Positions 26,362 to 34,492 of a DNA stretch of 64,000 nt are shown here, in pieces. Numbering within the stretch: position 1 is the stretch's first letter; every line of letters begins with the position of its first letter. The stretch covers positions 1 to 64,000 of the forward strand of contig CAMKLO010000015.1 in NCBI GenBank assembly GCA_946413655.1. The letters run 5' to 3'. A program made the position numbers and the translations under genes. The DNA comes from an uncultured Fibrobacter sp. (GTDB lineage Bacteria > Fibrobacterota > Fibrobacteria > Fibrobacterales > Fibrobacteraceae). The notes below the pieces were generated by a model that saw only the letters and a list, made by a program, of their open reading frames with translations, did not search any database and was not told the DNA's origin.

Positions 26362-27777
26362 ATGGTTGATGCTATTTTAAATAGATTCTATAAACCGTCG
26401 AAATTCAAAAAAAACGGGGACGTGAAGGATGTGCTTGTGGTGGCGCTCCCGATGCTTTTGTCGATGTCGTTTGACACGTTCATGACGTTCATCGACCGTT
26501 TGTTCCTTTCGAAACTTGGCCCCGCCGAAATGAATGCGGCGCTTGGGGCGGGGGCGGTGCAGCTTGCGCTCACCACATTTTTTACGGGCGCGATTAGCTA
26601 CACGACGGCGATGGTGGCGCAGCGCTTAGGTGGCAAAAAACGCTGGGATTGTGCCCGTGTGTTCATGCAGGCGTTGTATCTGTCGCTGATTTCGGTGCCG
26701 CTTTTGTACTTGACTATACCTCTTGGGCATTTGCTGTTTGGATTGGAGCATTTGTCGGTGGACCAGCTGGAATACCAAAAAACGTATTTCAATATTTTGA
26801 TGTTTGGCGGTGTCATCAACTTGGTGCGTAATGCGGCGCCGTGTTTCTTTAGCGGTATCGGTGAAACGAAAATTGTGATGAAGGCTGCTTTTGTCGGAAT
26901 GCTCGTGAATGTGGCCTGTAACTTTGTGCTGATTTACGGGTGCGGCCCTGTGCCTGCGATGGGGGTGGCGGGGGCGGCTTACGGCACGCTTATCGGAAAC
27001 TTGGTCTCCACGATTATCTTGTTTGCGAAGTTCTTTGGCAAAAGCTGCCATCGTCGTTTCCGCACGCGGTATGCGTTTGCGTTTAGCTGGCCTTTGACGC
27101 GAGAACTTTTGCAAAAAGGCATTCCTTCTGGCGTCGAAATGTTCCTGAACATGACGGCGTTCCAGCTGTTGATTTTGATGTTCCATGCGCTTGGGCCCGA
27201 GGCGGCGACAGCTTCGTCTATTATGTTCAACTGGGATATGGTGGCATACGTACCGCTGATGGGGTTGGAAGTCGCTTCGACGAGCCTTGTTGGGCGTTAC
27301 GTGGGTGCAAAAGATGGCGCTGCGGCGACGCGTTCGACGTATTCGGGACTCAAACTTGGTTGGGGTTATTCCTTGTTGATGGGTGTTTTCTTCATTTTCT
27401 TGCCGGGCGTGTTGACGGACATCTTTAAGCCGGATGTTGCATCGGCGACTGAGGGGGCGCTTGCAATTTTCAATGCGGCACGTCCGATGAGCATATTTAT
27501 GTTGCGGATAGCTACATTCTATATATTTGTTGAAGTTCTGCTCGTGGTTTATGCGGGTGCGCTTCGCGGTGCGGGGGATACTGTCTGGGTGATGTTCGCC
27601 TGTGCTGTCATGAACTGGTGTGTGGCGGGTGCTTTGTATGTTGCCGCCTATGTGTTTCAGTTACCGGCGCATATCGCCTGGATAACGGTGGTTGCTGTCT
27701 ATAGTACGGCCCCGATTATCTTTTGGCGCCGCTGGAAAAGCGGAAAATGGCGAAAACATGTGATGGAAGCTCGGTAG
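26362..27777 (+). CDS. MATE family multidrug/cation efflux transporter
   Basis: The 471-residue protein has about twelve membrane helices arranged in two halves, as in MATE antiporters, which expel drugs or metabolites using sodium or proton gradients. Visible features are VLVVALPMLLSMSFDTFMTFIDRLFLS at the first helix (shown here in part by VVALPMLLS), a LVGRYVGAKD loop in the second half and ALRGAGDTVWVM near the end. The longer frame from 26323 starts with TTG inside promoter-like DNA. Substrates cannot be predicted. Confidence 0.9.
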   Translation: MVDAILNRFYKPSKFKKNGDVKDVLVVALPMLLSMSFDTFMTFIDRLFLSKLGPAEMNAALGAGAVQLALTTFFTGAISYTTAMVAQRLGGKKRWDCARVFMQALYLSLISVPLLYLTIPLGHLLFGLEHLSVDQLEYQKTYFNILMFGGVINLVRNAAPCFFSGIGETKIVMKAAFVGMLVNVACNFVLIYGCGPVPAMGVAGAAYGTLIGNLVSTIILFAKFFGKSCHRRFRTRYAFAFSWPLTRELLQKGIPSGVEMFLNMTAFQLLILMFHALGPEAATASSIMFNWDMVAYVPLMGLEVASTSLVGRYVGAKDGAAATRSTYSGLKLGWGYSLLMGVFFIFLPGVLTDIFKPDVASATEGALAIFNAARPMSIFMLRIATFYIFVEVLLVVYAGALRGAGDTVWVMFACAVMNWCVAGALYVAAYVFQLPAHIAWITVVAVYSTAPIIFWRRWKSGKWRKHVMEAR

Positions 27778-27806
27778 AATTAGCTTTTTTTTGAAAAAAT
27801 GGAACG

Positions 27807-27841
27807 AAAACGCCCGTTTTGATGCTGGTAAGGCGTTTTTT
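27807..27841 (+). terminator. intrinsic terminator of the MATE gene
   Basis: AAAACGCC (27807-27814) pairs with GGCGTTTT (27832-27839) and is followed by T residues, 30 bases past the stop. Confidence 0.75.
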
Positions 27842-27995
27842 GATAGCGATAGAGCTGAAAGGCCCCGTAATATCGCGCTTTGTAAAGTGAATGCCGTTGT
27901 TTTTCGCAACAACAACTTTTTGCTTTGCAAAGTCTCATTTTTGGGGATTGCTCATATATTATGATATAGTAAATCTAAATGTGAGGAGTCTCGTT

Positions 27996-29867
27996 ATGAG
28001 AATGATAATCAATACAGCCAAGACAAGCATTGCGTTTGCGATGGCTTTTGGTTTGGCTTCGACGGCTTTTGCTCAGGATTTCTGTAGCAATGCTCAACAT
28101 TCCGGTCAGAAAGTGACGATTACCTCGAACCAGACTGGTAAAATCGGCGATATCGGTTACGAGCTCTGGGACGAAAACGGTCATGGCGGTAGTGCTACCT
28201 TCTATAGCGACGGTTCCATGGACTGCACTATCACAGGTGCCAAGGACTATCTTTGCCGTGCGGGCCTTTCTCTTGGCAGTAACAAGACTTACAAGGAACT
28301 TGGTGGCGATATGATTGCCGAGTTCAAGCTTGTGAAGAGTGGTGCGAGTAATGTGGGTTACTCCTATATCGGCATTTATGGCTGGATGGAACAAGTTTCC
28401 GGTGCTCCGAGTAACCTGGTTGAATACTACGTGATCGACAACACCCTCGCCAATGACATGCCGGGTAGCTGGATTGGTAATGAAAGAAAGGGTACCATTA
28501 CGGTTGATGGTGGTACCTATACCGTTTATCGTAATACTCGTACCGGTCCTGCAATTAAGACCTCCGGCAACGTGCAGTTCTATCAGTATTTCAGCGTCCG
28601 TGACAAACCGCGCGATTGTGGTACCATCAATATTTCCGAGCACATGAGACAGTGGGAAAAGATGGGCATGACCATGGGTAAGCTCTACGAAGCCAAGGTG
28701 CTTGGTGAAGCTGGTAACGTCAATGGTCAAGTTAATGGTGGCCATATGGACTTCCCGCATGCTAAGGTTTATATTTCCAATGGCGAAGTGAAGCCCTCTT
28801 CTTCTGCTTCGACTCCGACTTCTTCTGCCTCGACTCCGAAATCCTCTGCCGGTGCTGCTGTTAGCGGTACGATTGACGCCTGCAAGGACGTTATGGGCCA
28901 CGAAGGCAAAGAAACGAGGACCCAGGGCCAGAACAATTCCAGCGTGACGGGTAACGTCGGCAGCTCTCCGTACCACTATGAAATCTGGTACCAGGGTGGC
29001 AATAACTCCATGACCTACTATGATAACGGAACTTATAAGGCCAGCTGGAGTAATACGGGTGACTTCCTTGCCCGTGTCGGCTTCAAGTATGATGAAAAGC
29101 AGACTTATGAACAAGTTGGCCCCATCGATGCCTATTTCAACTGGAAAAAACAGGGTTCTGCCGGTGGCTACAACTACATTGGTATCTATGGCTGGACGGT
29201 TGATCCGCTCGTGGAATACTACATCGTTGATGACTGGTTCAGCAAGCCGGGTGCAAATCTCCTTGGCCAGAGAAAGGGTGAATTCACGGTTGACGGTGAT
29301 ACCTACGAAATTTGGCAGAACACTCGTGTAAACAAGCCCTCCATTAAGGGGGATCAGACTTTCCCGCAGTTCTTCAGCGTGCGTAAGAGTGCTCGTTCCT
29401 GTGGCCATATCGACATCACGGCTCACTTCAAGAAATGGGAATCTCTCGGCATGAAGATGGGTAAGATGTACGAAGCCAAGGTGCTTGTCGAAGCCGGTGG
29501 TGGTTCTGGTTCGTTCGATGTCACCTACTTCAAGATGACCGACAAGAAGCATCCGCTTCCGCAGGCTCCTGCTCCGGAATCTAGCGCCAGCGAACCCAAG
29601 TCAAGCGCTTCTGCACCGAGATCTAGCTCTTCTAATGGTTCCGTTCACCATCGCAGCAGCAGTTCCACGGATGCCATCCACTTCAATACCAGAATGCAGC
29701 TCAAGAGTGGTGAATTCCAGGTGTTCGACATGCAGGGTCGCTTCCTCGGTACTGCAAAGCTCGAAGCCGGTGCCAAGGTGGCTGAAGTCTTGAAGGCTAA
29801 CTTCCATCGCTCTGGCATCTACATGGTGAAGCAAGATCGCTTTATGCAGCGCGTCGCCGTGAAGTAA
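27996..29867 (+). CDS. xynC: endo-1,4-beta-xylanase with two GH11 catalytic domains
   Basis: This secreted xylanase of 623 residues cleaves xylan. The signal peptide ends at STAFA. Two GH11 jelly-roll domains (about residues 27-255 and 300-520) are joined by a Ser/Thr/Pro linker; each has the nucleophile Glu in VEYYVIDN or VEYYIVDD (near 143 and 406) and a conserved YEAKVL segment near 231 and 493 that should carry the acid/base Glu. A Ser-rich linker leads to a C-terminal domain (about 570-623) with VFDMQGRFLGTA and GIYMV. The architecture matches F. succinogenes XynC. GTGAGGAG precedes the ATG at 27996. It is monocistronic. Confidence 0.93.
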   Translation: MRMIINTAKTSIAFAMAFGLASTAFAQDFCSNAQHSGQKVTITSNQTGKIGDIGYELWDENGHGGSATFYSDGSMDCTITGAKDYLCRAGLSLGSNKTYKELGGDMIAEFKLVKSGASNVGYSYIGIYGWMEQVSGAPSNLVEYYVIDNTLANDMPGSWIGNERKGTITVDGGTYTVYRNTRTGPAIKTSGNVQFYQYFSVRDKPRDCGTINISEHMRQWEKMGMTMGKLYEAKVLGEAGNVNGQVNGGHMDFPHAKVYISNGEVKPSSSASTPTSSASTPKSSAGAAVSGTIDACKDVMGHEGKETRTQGQNNSSVTGNVGSSPYHYEIWYQGGNNSMTYYDNGTYKASWSNTGDFLARVGFKYDEKQTYEQVGPIDAYFNWKKQGSAGGYNYIGIYGWTVDPLVEYYIVDDWFSKPGANLLGQRKGEFTVDGDTYEIWQNTRVNKPSIKGDQTFPQFFSVRKSARSCGHIDITAHFKKWESLGMKMGKMYEAKVLVEAGGGSGSFDVTYFKMTDKKHPLPQAPAPESSASEPKSSASAPRSSSSNGSVHHRSSSSTDAIHFNTRMQLKSGEFQVFDMQGRFLGTAKLEAGAKVAEVLKANFHRSGIYMVKQDRFMQRVAVK

Positions 29868-29894
29868 TAAGTTCTCTCTTAAGACTGTTTGGAA

Positions 29895-29923
29895 ACGTTC
29901 CTCCTTTCGGGGGAGCGTTTTTT
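29895..29923 (+). terminator. intrinsic terminator of the xylanase gene
   Basis: ACGTTCCTCC pairs with GGGGGAGCGT around a TTTC loop, followed by six T residues. Confidence 0.85.
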
Positions 29924-29943
29924 GTTTTTGCCGTTTTATTGCA

Positions 29944-29974
29944 TAAAAAAAGAAACCCCGCATGGTGCGGGGTT
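29944..29974 (-). terminator. intrinsic terminator of the 30025-30729 gene
   Basis: AACCCCGCA (29954-29962) pairs with TGCGGGGTT (29966-29974); on the minus strand it runs into TCTTTTTTT. It faces the xylanase terminator. Confidence 0.85.
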
Positions 29975-30024
29975 CATGTGCTATGCGTTTTGGCGTTAGT
30001 AAAGCTTTGCCTTACTTTGCTTTC

Positions 30025-30729
30025 TTAGCCTTTTTCCGGGGGATGGACAGCGATTTTCTTGACGCCGCTGTCCTTTTCCGCAGCTTCAGCGGCTGCTTCT
30101 GCAGCCTTGAACTTGGCTTCGACTTCTTCGAGAGCGCCGTTCGGATCTTCTTCGATGATTTCGGAAGCTTCGTCAACGAGTTCGGCGAATTCGTCGTACC
30201 AGTCGGCGAAGATTTCGACTTCGAGGTGATCTACGCCTGGAACGGTCAAGCGCACGCCACAGCATTCGCCGATGCGGTCGAGGAATTTTGCGATACCCGG
30301 ACGGAGGAGGGAGAGGTCGAGACCGTCGAGGTCTTCCGGTTCCAGGAGAACGGCATCGACCTTATCGTCATCTTTTCCGGTTGGTGAACTTGTCGAACCT
30401 TTCTTGGACTTTTTGTCTTTCTTTTTGCATTCGCAATTTTCGCCGCAACCACAGGCGCAGCTGGCGTCAGCGCCGTTCATGGCGAGGTATTCTTCGTCAT
30501 CGATGCCGCTGTCGTAGTAAAATTCGTCATCTTCGAGGTACAGCGTTTCGACGAAGATTCCCTTTGCGCCGAGAGTCTTGGCTGCTGCCAAGAATTCCTT
30601 GAGGTCGCCGCCGAAGTAGCGAGAGGCTTCGGCTTCTTCGTTCAACGTTTGTACCGGGATGGGGAGGAGCTTCTGCTTCTTGATGAGCTCGCAGACGATG
30701 TCAGTGATGGATTTGTTGTTCTTGGCCAT
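30025..30729 (-). CDS. acidic hypothetical protein with a Cys cluster
   Basis: The 234-residue protein is acidic and has no signal peptide. A central CACGCGENCEC cluster (Cys91, 93, 95, 99, 101) is followed by a Lys-rich patch and is likely to bind a metal. The C-terminal third is a Glu/Ala helix ending in charged residues. I do not recognise a family. AGGAG lies upstream of the ATG. A TTTAGACGAAAGA-type element sits directly upstream, so it probably has its own promoter there. Confidence 0.65.
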   Translation of the reverse strand: MAKNNKSITDIVCELIKKQKLLPIPVQTLNEEAEASRYFGGDLKEFLAAAKTLGAKGIFVETLYLEDDEFYYDSGIDDEEYLAMNGADASCACGCGENCECKKKDKKSKKGSTSSPTGKDDDKVDAVLLEPEDLDGLDLSLLRPGIAKFLDRIGECCGVRLTVPGVDHLEVEIFADWYDEFAELVDEASEIIEEDPNGALEEVEAKFKAAEAAAEAAEKDSGVKKIAVHPPEKG

Positions 30730-30746
30730 TGGATTCTCCTGTTAAA

Positions 30747-30880
30747 AAGACGAGAGACGAGAGAACGCTTCGCAACTGCGTTGCTTCGCTACAGACGAGA
30801 GAAAATTTCTGAAAAGATTTAATTATTTAGCAATCTCTCGTCTTTCGTCTGTAGCCGCGCAGCGGCGTTCTTTCGTCTAA
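30747..30880. repeat. inverted-repeat element of the TTTAGACGAAAGA family
   Basis: Two arms of about 50 bases are inverted: the left (30747-30804) carries GACGAGAGACGAGAGAACGC and CTACAGACGAGAGA, the right (30832-30880) CTCTCGTCTTTCGTCTGTAG and TTCTTTCGTCTAAA. About 27 AT-rich bases separate them. The right end provides the TAG stop codon of dapA (30877-30879). Related copies lie at 38499, 44111 and 53452. Confidence 0.8.
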
Positions 30881-31833
30881 ACATGATACTTCTTCAGGCT
30901 CGGGGCCTTTTCTTCAATCAACTTCATGATGCGGGCGACAGCGTCGGCGCCGTTGGCCGTATCCTTCACGCTTACGAGCGGCTGGAACAGCGGGCTGTTG
31001 AACAGCGTGCCCAGCGGAATCGGGTTCTTGCGGCAGAACGTGATGTCGATAAAGTCACGGGCGTCCTTTTGCAGATTGTGAGCTTTGTCCTTGTCGCCGG
31101 CCTGGAATGCCTTGTACAGTTCGACGAACGTCTTCGTGGCCTCGGGGATGTTTCCGGAAGCGCTGATGAGGCCCGTGCCGCCCATTTCGAGAAGGTCGGC
31201 GAACAAACCGTCTTCACCGCTCATGACGGCGAAGTCCTTGCCCTTGGTTTCCTTGATCACGCGCATGGTGTCTTCGTGGAACTTTTCGCCAAAGCCGAAC
31301 TCCACAGCCTGCTTGAGGCCGATGATGTTCTTGTCTTCGGCAAGTTCAATCAAGGTATCGGGGTGCACGTAGCTGGAGGTGCGGCCCGGGACGTTGTAAA
31401 TCACGATCTTTGCGCCCGTCTCGCTGCTGAGCGTGCGGTAATGCTTCAGAAGGCCTTCCTGCGGCGGGTTGTTGTAGTAGCCTGTGACGCAGAGGACTGC
31501 CACCGGGGCAATCTTCTGGACGTTCTCGATCATTTCGATGGATTCGCGGGTGCAGTTGGAACCGGCACCGGCAATCACGGGCACGCGGCCGTCCACGTAG
31601 TCGAGCGTAAACTTGATGACATCGAGGTGTTGCTGCGGGGAAACCGTCGCACTCTGACCCGTGGTCACGGCAGGGAGCACGCCACTTGCGCCGTTAGCAA
31701 TCACGTCATCAATCATCTGACCCATCTTCTTGTAGTCGATGGAGTTGCGAAGGTTCTTGGGATCGTCGTTCTTGAGCGGGGTGAACAACGCGGGGAAAAC
31801 ACCAGTAAGTTGAGAAGCGTTAGTAATCTGCAT
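30877..31833 (-). CDS. dapA: 4-hydroxy-tetrahydrodipicolinate synthase family protein
   Basis: DapA condenses pyruvate with aspartate semialdehyde on the lysine/diaminopimelate path. The 318-residue protein has the TIM-barrel motifs VTTGQSATV, AGAGSNCTRESIE, the tyrosine-containing YNVPGRTS and a Schiff-base lysine in IIGLKQAVE. Variations from E. coli (GQ instead of GE after the two threonines, KQA in place of KEA) leave room for another member of the DHDPS/NAL family. TATATTTT lies upstream of the ATG and no strong ribosome site is seen. Confidence 0.87.
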   Translation of the reverse strand: MQITNASQLTGVFPALFTPLKNDDPKNLRNSIDYKKMGQMIDDVIANGASGVLPAVTTGQSATVSPQQHLDVIKFTLDYVDGRVPVIAGAGSNCTRESIEMIENVQKIAPVAVLCVTGYYNNPPQEGLLKHYRTLSSETGAKIVIYNVPGRTSSYVHPDTLIELAEDKNIIGLKQAVEFGFGEKFHEDTMRVIKETKGKDFAVMSGEDGLFADLLEMGGTGLISASGNIPEATKTFVELYKAFQAGDKDKAHNLQKDARDFIDITFCRKNPIPLGTLFNSPLFQPLVSVKDTANGADAVARIMKLIEEKAPSLKKYHV

Positions 31834-31887
31834 AGTGATTAAAAAATATATAAAAGTGAGTAAAACGAGTGATGTGCGGGAAAAAAT

Positions 31888-32904
31888 TTATCCTTTATAA
31901 CCCTTCGGGTTGTTTTTTTGCCAGTTCCAGGAGTCGCGGCACATTTCTTCGATGCCGTACTTCGCCTTCCAGCCGAGTTCGTCGAATGCTTTTTGCGGAT
32001 TGCAGTAGCATGTGGCGATGTCGCCTGCACGGCGCGGCTTGATGCTGTATGGAATCTTGACTCCATTTACTTTTTCGAAAGCGTTGACGACGTCGAGCAC
32101 GGAGTAGCCGTGGCCTGTGCCCAAGTTGTAAATGGCGAGTCCGCATTTGCGTTCGATGGCTTGGAGTGCGCTCACGTGGCCTGCGGCGAGGTCGCAAACG
32201 TGGATGTAGTCGCGAACGCCGGTGCCGTCGGGTGTGTCGTAGTCGTTGCCGAACACGCCGAGTTCCTTGCGAAGTCCGACTGCCGTTTGCGTGATGTATG
32301 GCATTAGGTTGTTCGGAATGCCGTTCGGGTCTTCGCCGATGCGTCCGCTCGGGTGTGCGCCAATCGGATTGAAGTAGCGGAGCAAAACCACGTTCCATTC
32401 AGGGTCAGCCTTTTGCACGTCCATGAGCACTTCTTCAAGCATGGACTTTGTTTTTCCGTATGGATTTGTGCATTGGCCTTTGGGGCATTCCTCGGTAATC
32501 GGGATTTGAGCCGGGTTGCCATAGACGGTGGCAGAAGAGCTAAAAATGATGTTCTTGCAGCCGTGGTTCCTCATGGCGTTGAGGAGTACGAATGTCGCGT
32601 TCATATTGTTTTCGTAGTATTCGAGCGGCTTTGCCACGGATTCGCCGACGGCCTTGAGTCCGGCAAAGTGAATGCATGCGTCAAACTTGTTTTCGCTAAA
32701 GATTTTGTCCATTGCAACGGCATCACGGACGTCTGCGTTTATGAATGGAATGGGGGTTCCCACAAGTTCGCCCACGCGGCGGAGGGATTCGTTACTGGAA
32801 TTTACAAGGTTATCGACGACAACGACGGAGTGGCCTGCTTTGTAAAGTTCAATAATTGTATGGCTTCCGATATACCCAGCACCACCCATTACGGCTATTT
32901 TCAT
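31888..32904 (-). CDS. galE: UDP-glucose 4-epimerase
   Basis: GalE interconverts UDP-glucose and UDP-galactose for glycan synthesis. The 338-residue protein has the NAD-binding GGAGYIGSH at the N-terminus, SSSATVYG and the catalytic YxxxK in NPYGKTK, and GTGVRDYIHVCDLA further on. The start at 32904 has GGAG upstream; the frame's extension to 32997 is not conserved. TATATTTC (32940-32933 on the minus strand) is a candidate -7 element with a leader of roughly 25 bases. Confidence 0.95.
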   Translation of the reverse strand: MKIAVMGGAGYIGSHTIIELYKAGHSVVVVDNLVNSSNESLRRVGELVGTPIPFINADVRDAVAMDKIFSENKFDACIHFAGLKAVGESVAKPLEYYENNMNATFVLLNAMRNHGCKNIIFSSSATVYGNPAQIPITEECPKGQCTNPYGKTKSMLEEVLMDVQKADPEWNVVLLRYFNPIGAHPSGRIGEDPNGIPNNLMPYITQTAVGLRKELGVFGNDYDTPDGTGVRDYIHVCDLAAGHVSALQAIERKCGLAIYNLGTGHGYSVLDVVNAFEKVNGVKIPYSIKPRRAGDIATCYCNPQKAFDELGWKAKYGIEEMCRDSWNWQKNNPKGYKG

Positions 32905-33020
32905 GTTTGCTCCAAAGATAAAAGTTCGGTGCGAAATATAGAATTTTTTAGTGACTAAAAACAGCGATATAAAAAGGGGCTTTAGGCGATAAGCCATTAT
33001 TTTTTTCTACATTCATCAAC

Positions 33021-33284
33021 ATGGATATAAATGAATGGCGCATTCGCATTGACGAACTTAACGATGAACTGATTGCTCTCCTCAACAAGAGGGCGTCTTA
33101 CGCTGTCGAAATCGGGAAAATCAAAAAAGAAAAGGGTTTACCTGTGGCTGACAAAACTCGCGAAGATGCTGTCTTGGAGGCTGTTGCAGGGAAAGCCGCA
33201 AAGGCTGGTGGCCCGCTTTCACCGGAATCGTTCAAGAATATTTTCCGTGTCATCATGGAAGAAACTTGCAAGGTGGAGGAATAA
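33021..33284 (+). CDS. chorismate mutase (AroQ type)
   Basis: AroQ-class chorismate mutase converts chorismate to prephenate, on the phenylalanine/tyrosine branch. The 87-residue helical protein shows IDELNDELIALLNKRA, VEIGKIKKEKG and REDAVLEAVAG, the three-helix pattern of this class, including the substrate-contacting Arg and Lys of helix 1. It has no fused domain. Its stop overlaps the start of the prephenate dehydrogenase gene as TAATG, coupling successive steps of the path. TACATTCA lies near the ATG. Confidence 0.9.
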   Translation: MDINEWRIRIDELNDELIALLNKRASYAVEIGKIKKEKGLPVADKTREDAVLEAVAGKAAKAGGPLSPESFKNIFRVIMEETCKVEE

Positions 33285-34474
33285 TGGTCGCCCGCATTAC
33301 GATGGTGGGGTTTGGCCTCTTGGCAAGTTCGATTGCCGCAGCCATCAAACAAGCTAAGCTCCCGACGGTCATCCGCGCGGTGAGTTCGCCTTCGACGCTC
33401 AAGCGCGCTCGTGAACTTGAACTTGCCGATGAATTTTTTGAATACGACGAGACCGAACAGTGGGCGAAAGATAGTGACCTGATTTTGCTCTGTGCGCCGA
33501 TTATCCACATTTTGAAGATGATTGATGCGCTGGGGAAAGTGTCTTGGGCTGGCGCAAATGGTTCTGCCAACCGCGAAATTTTGGTGAGCGATATTGGCTC
33601 GACGAAGGTTGAAATTTGCAAGGCGGGCATGCGCTTGCCTGCTCCGTTCCGCTTTGTCGGTAGCCACCCGATGGCGGGTTCCGAAAAGCGTACTTGCGAA
33701 TACAACGATCCTGCAATTTTTGAAAATGCATATTGGTTTGTCTGCCCGCCGGAAGGGACGGATGAATCGGTCTATGCTCCGCTCCTGGAGATAATTCGTT
33801 TTGTGGGTGCAAATCCAGTGGTGTTCCCGCCGGAACATCACGACCGCACGATGGCGTGGGTGAGTCACATGCCGCAGATGCTCAGTTCTACGCTAGCCGG
33901 GAATTTGCCGGAGCGATTGCTCAAGCACAACTACCAGCATTTTGCGGGGCGCGCTTTTCGCGATATGACGCGCATTGCGGCCTCGGGCTGGGGAATGTGG
34001 CACGATATTGCGGTGACGAACCGCGACGAGACGACGCGTGCGCTTTGCGAAGTGCGTGACGGGCTCGACAAGACGATTGCTGCGATGAACGGACTCAACG
34101 TCGTGAAGGACGGTAAGCCTGCTTCTGGCAATTTTGAAAATGACGAACAGAGCGTGATTGCGGACAATTCGCAAGCGCTTGCCGATATTTTCAAGGCGGG
34201 CAACGATGGCCGCGCAAGTTTGTTTGCTCCGGGTCGAAATACCGCCGGTTCGTTCTTTGAAATTACAGTACAGCTCAAGGACAAACCGGGAGCGCTTTTG
34301 AGCGTGATGCAGCCGCTTGCCGAAGAAGGCATCAACATTCGCGATATAGAACTCATGAAGGTGCGCGAAAATGTGGCGGGTACGCTCCTGCTTGCGTTCA
34401 AGACCGAAGAGGAAGCCGCACGAGCCGTAAAGACATTGCGCTATTTGGAATACGAAGTTAAAGAAAGACGATAA
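33284..34474 (+). CDS. tyrA: prephenate dehydrogenase with ACT domain
   Basis: TyrA oxidatively decarboxylates prephenate to hydroxyphenylpyruvate, a tyrosine precursor. The 396-residue protein has the NAD-binding GFGLLASSIA (about residues 9-18), SHPMAGSEKRT and a catalytic region around DRTMAWVSHMPQML. The C-terminal 85 residues form an ACT domain (LKDKPGALLSVMQPLAEEGINI), which usually binds tyrosine for feedback control. The ATG at 33284 overlaps the mutase stop; the TTG start at 33266 is rejected. Confidence 0.92.
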   Translation: MVARITMVGFGLLASSIAAAIKQAKLPTVIRAVSSPSTLKRARELELADEFFEYDETEQWAKDSDLILLCAPIIHILKMIDALGKVSWAGANGSANREILVSDIGSTKVEICKAGMRLPAPFRFVGSHPMAGSEKRTCEYNDPAIFENAYWFVCPPEGTDESVYAPLLEIIRFVGANPVVFPPEHHDRTMAWVSHMPQMLSSTLAGNLPERLLKHNYQHFAGRAFRDMTRIAASGWGMWHDIAVTNRDETTRALCEVRDGLDKTIAAMNGLNVVKDGKPASGNFENDEQSVIADNSQALADIFKAGNDGRASLFAPGRNTAGSFFEITVQLKDKPGALLSVMQPLAEEGINIRDIELMKVRENVAGTLLLAFKTEEEAARAVKTLRYLEYEVKERR

Positions 34475-34492
34475 TTTGTTAAGGAATTGACG

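Noticed and set aside
27975..29552. Minus-strand open frame of over 500 codons
   Set aside because: It is antisense to the xylanase, whose two GH11 domains are certain, so the frame is a shadow.
30883..31842. Plus-strand open frame of about 320 codons
   Set aside because: It is antisense to dapA, which is supported by its motifs.
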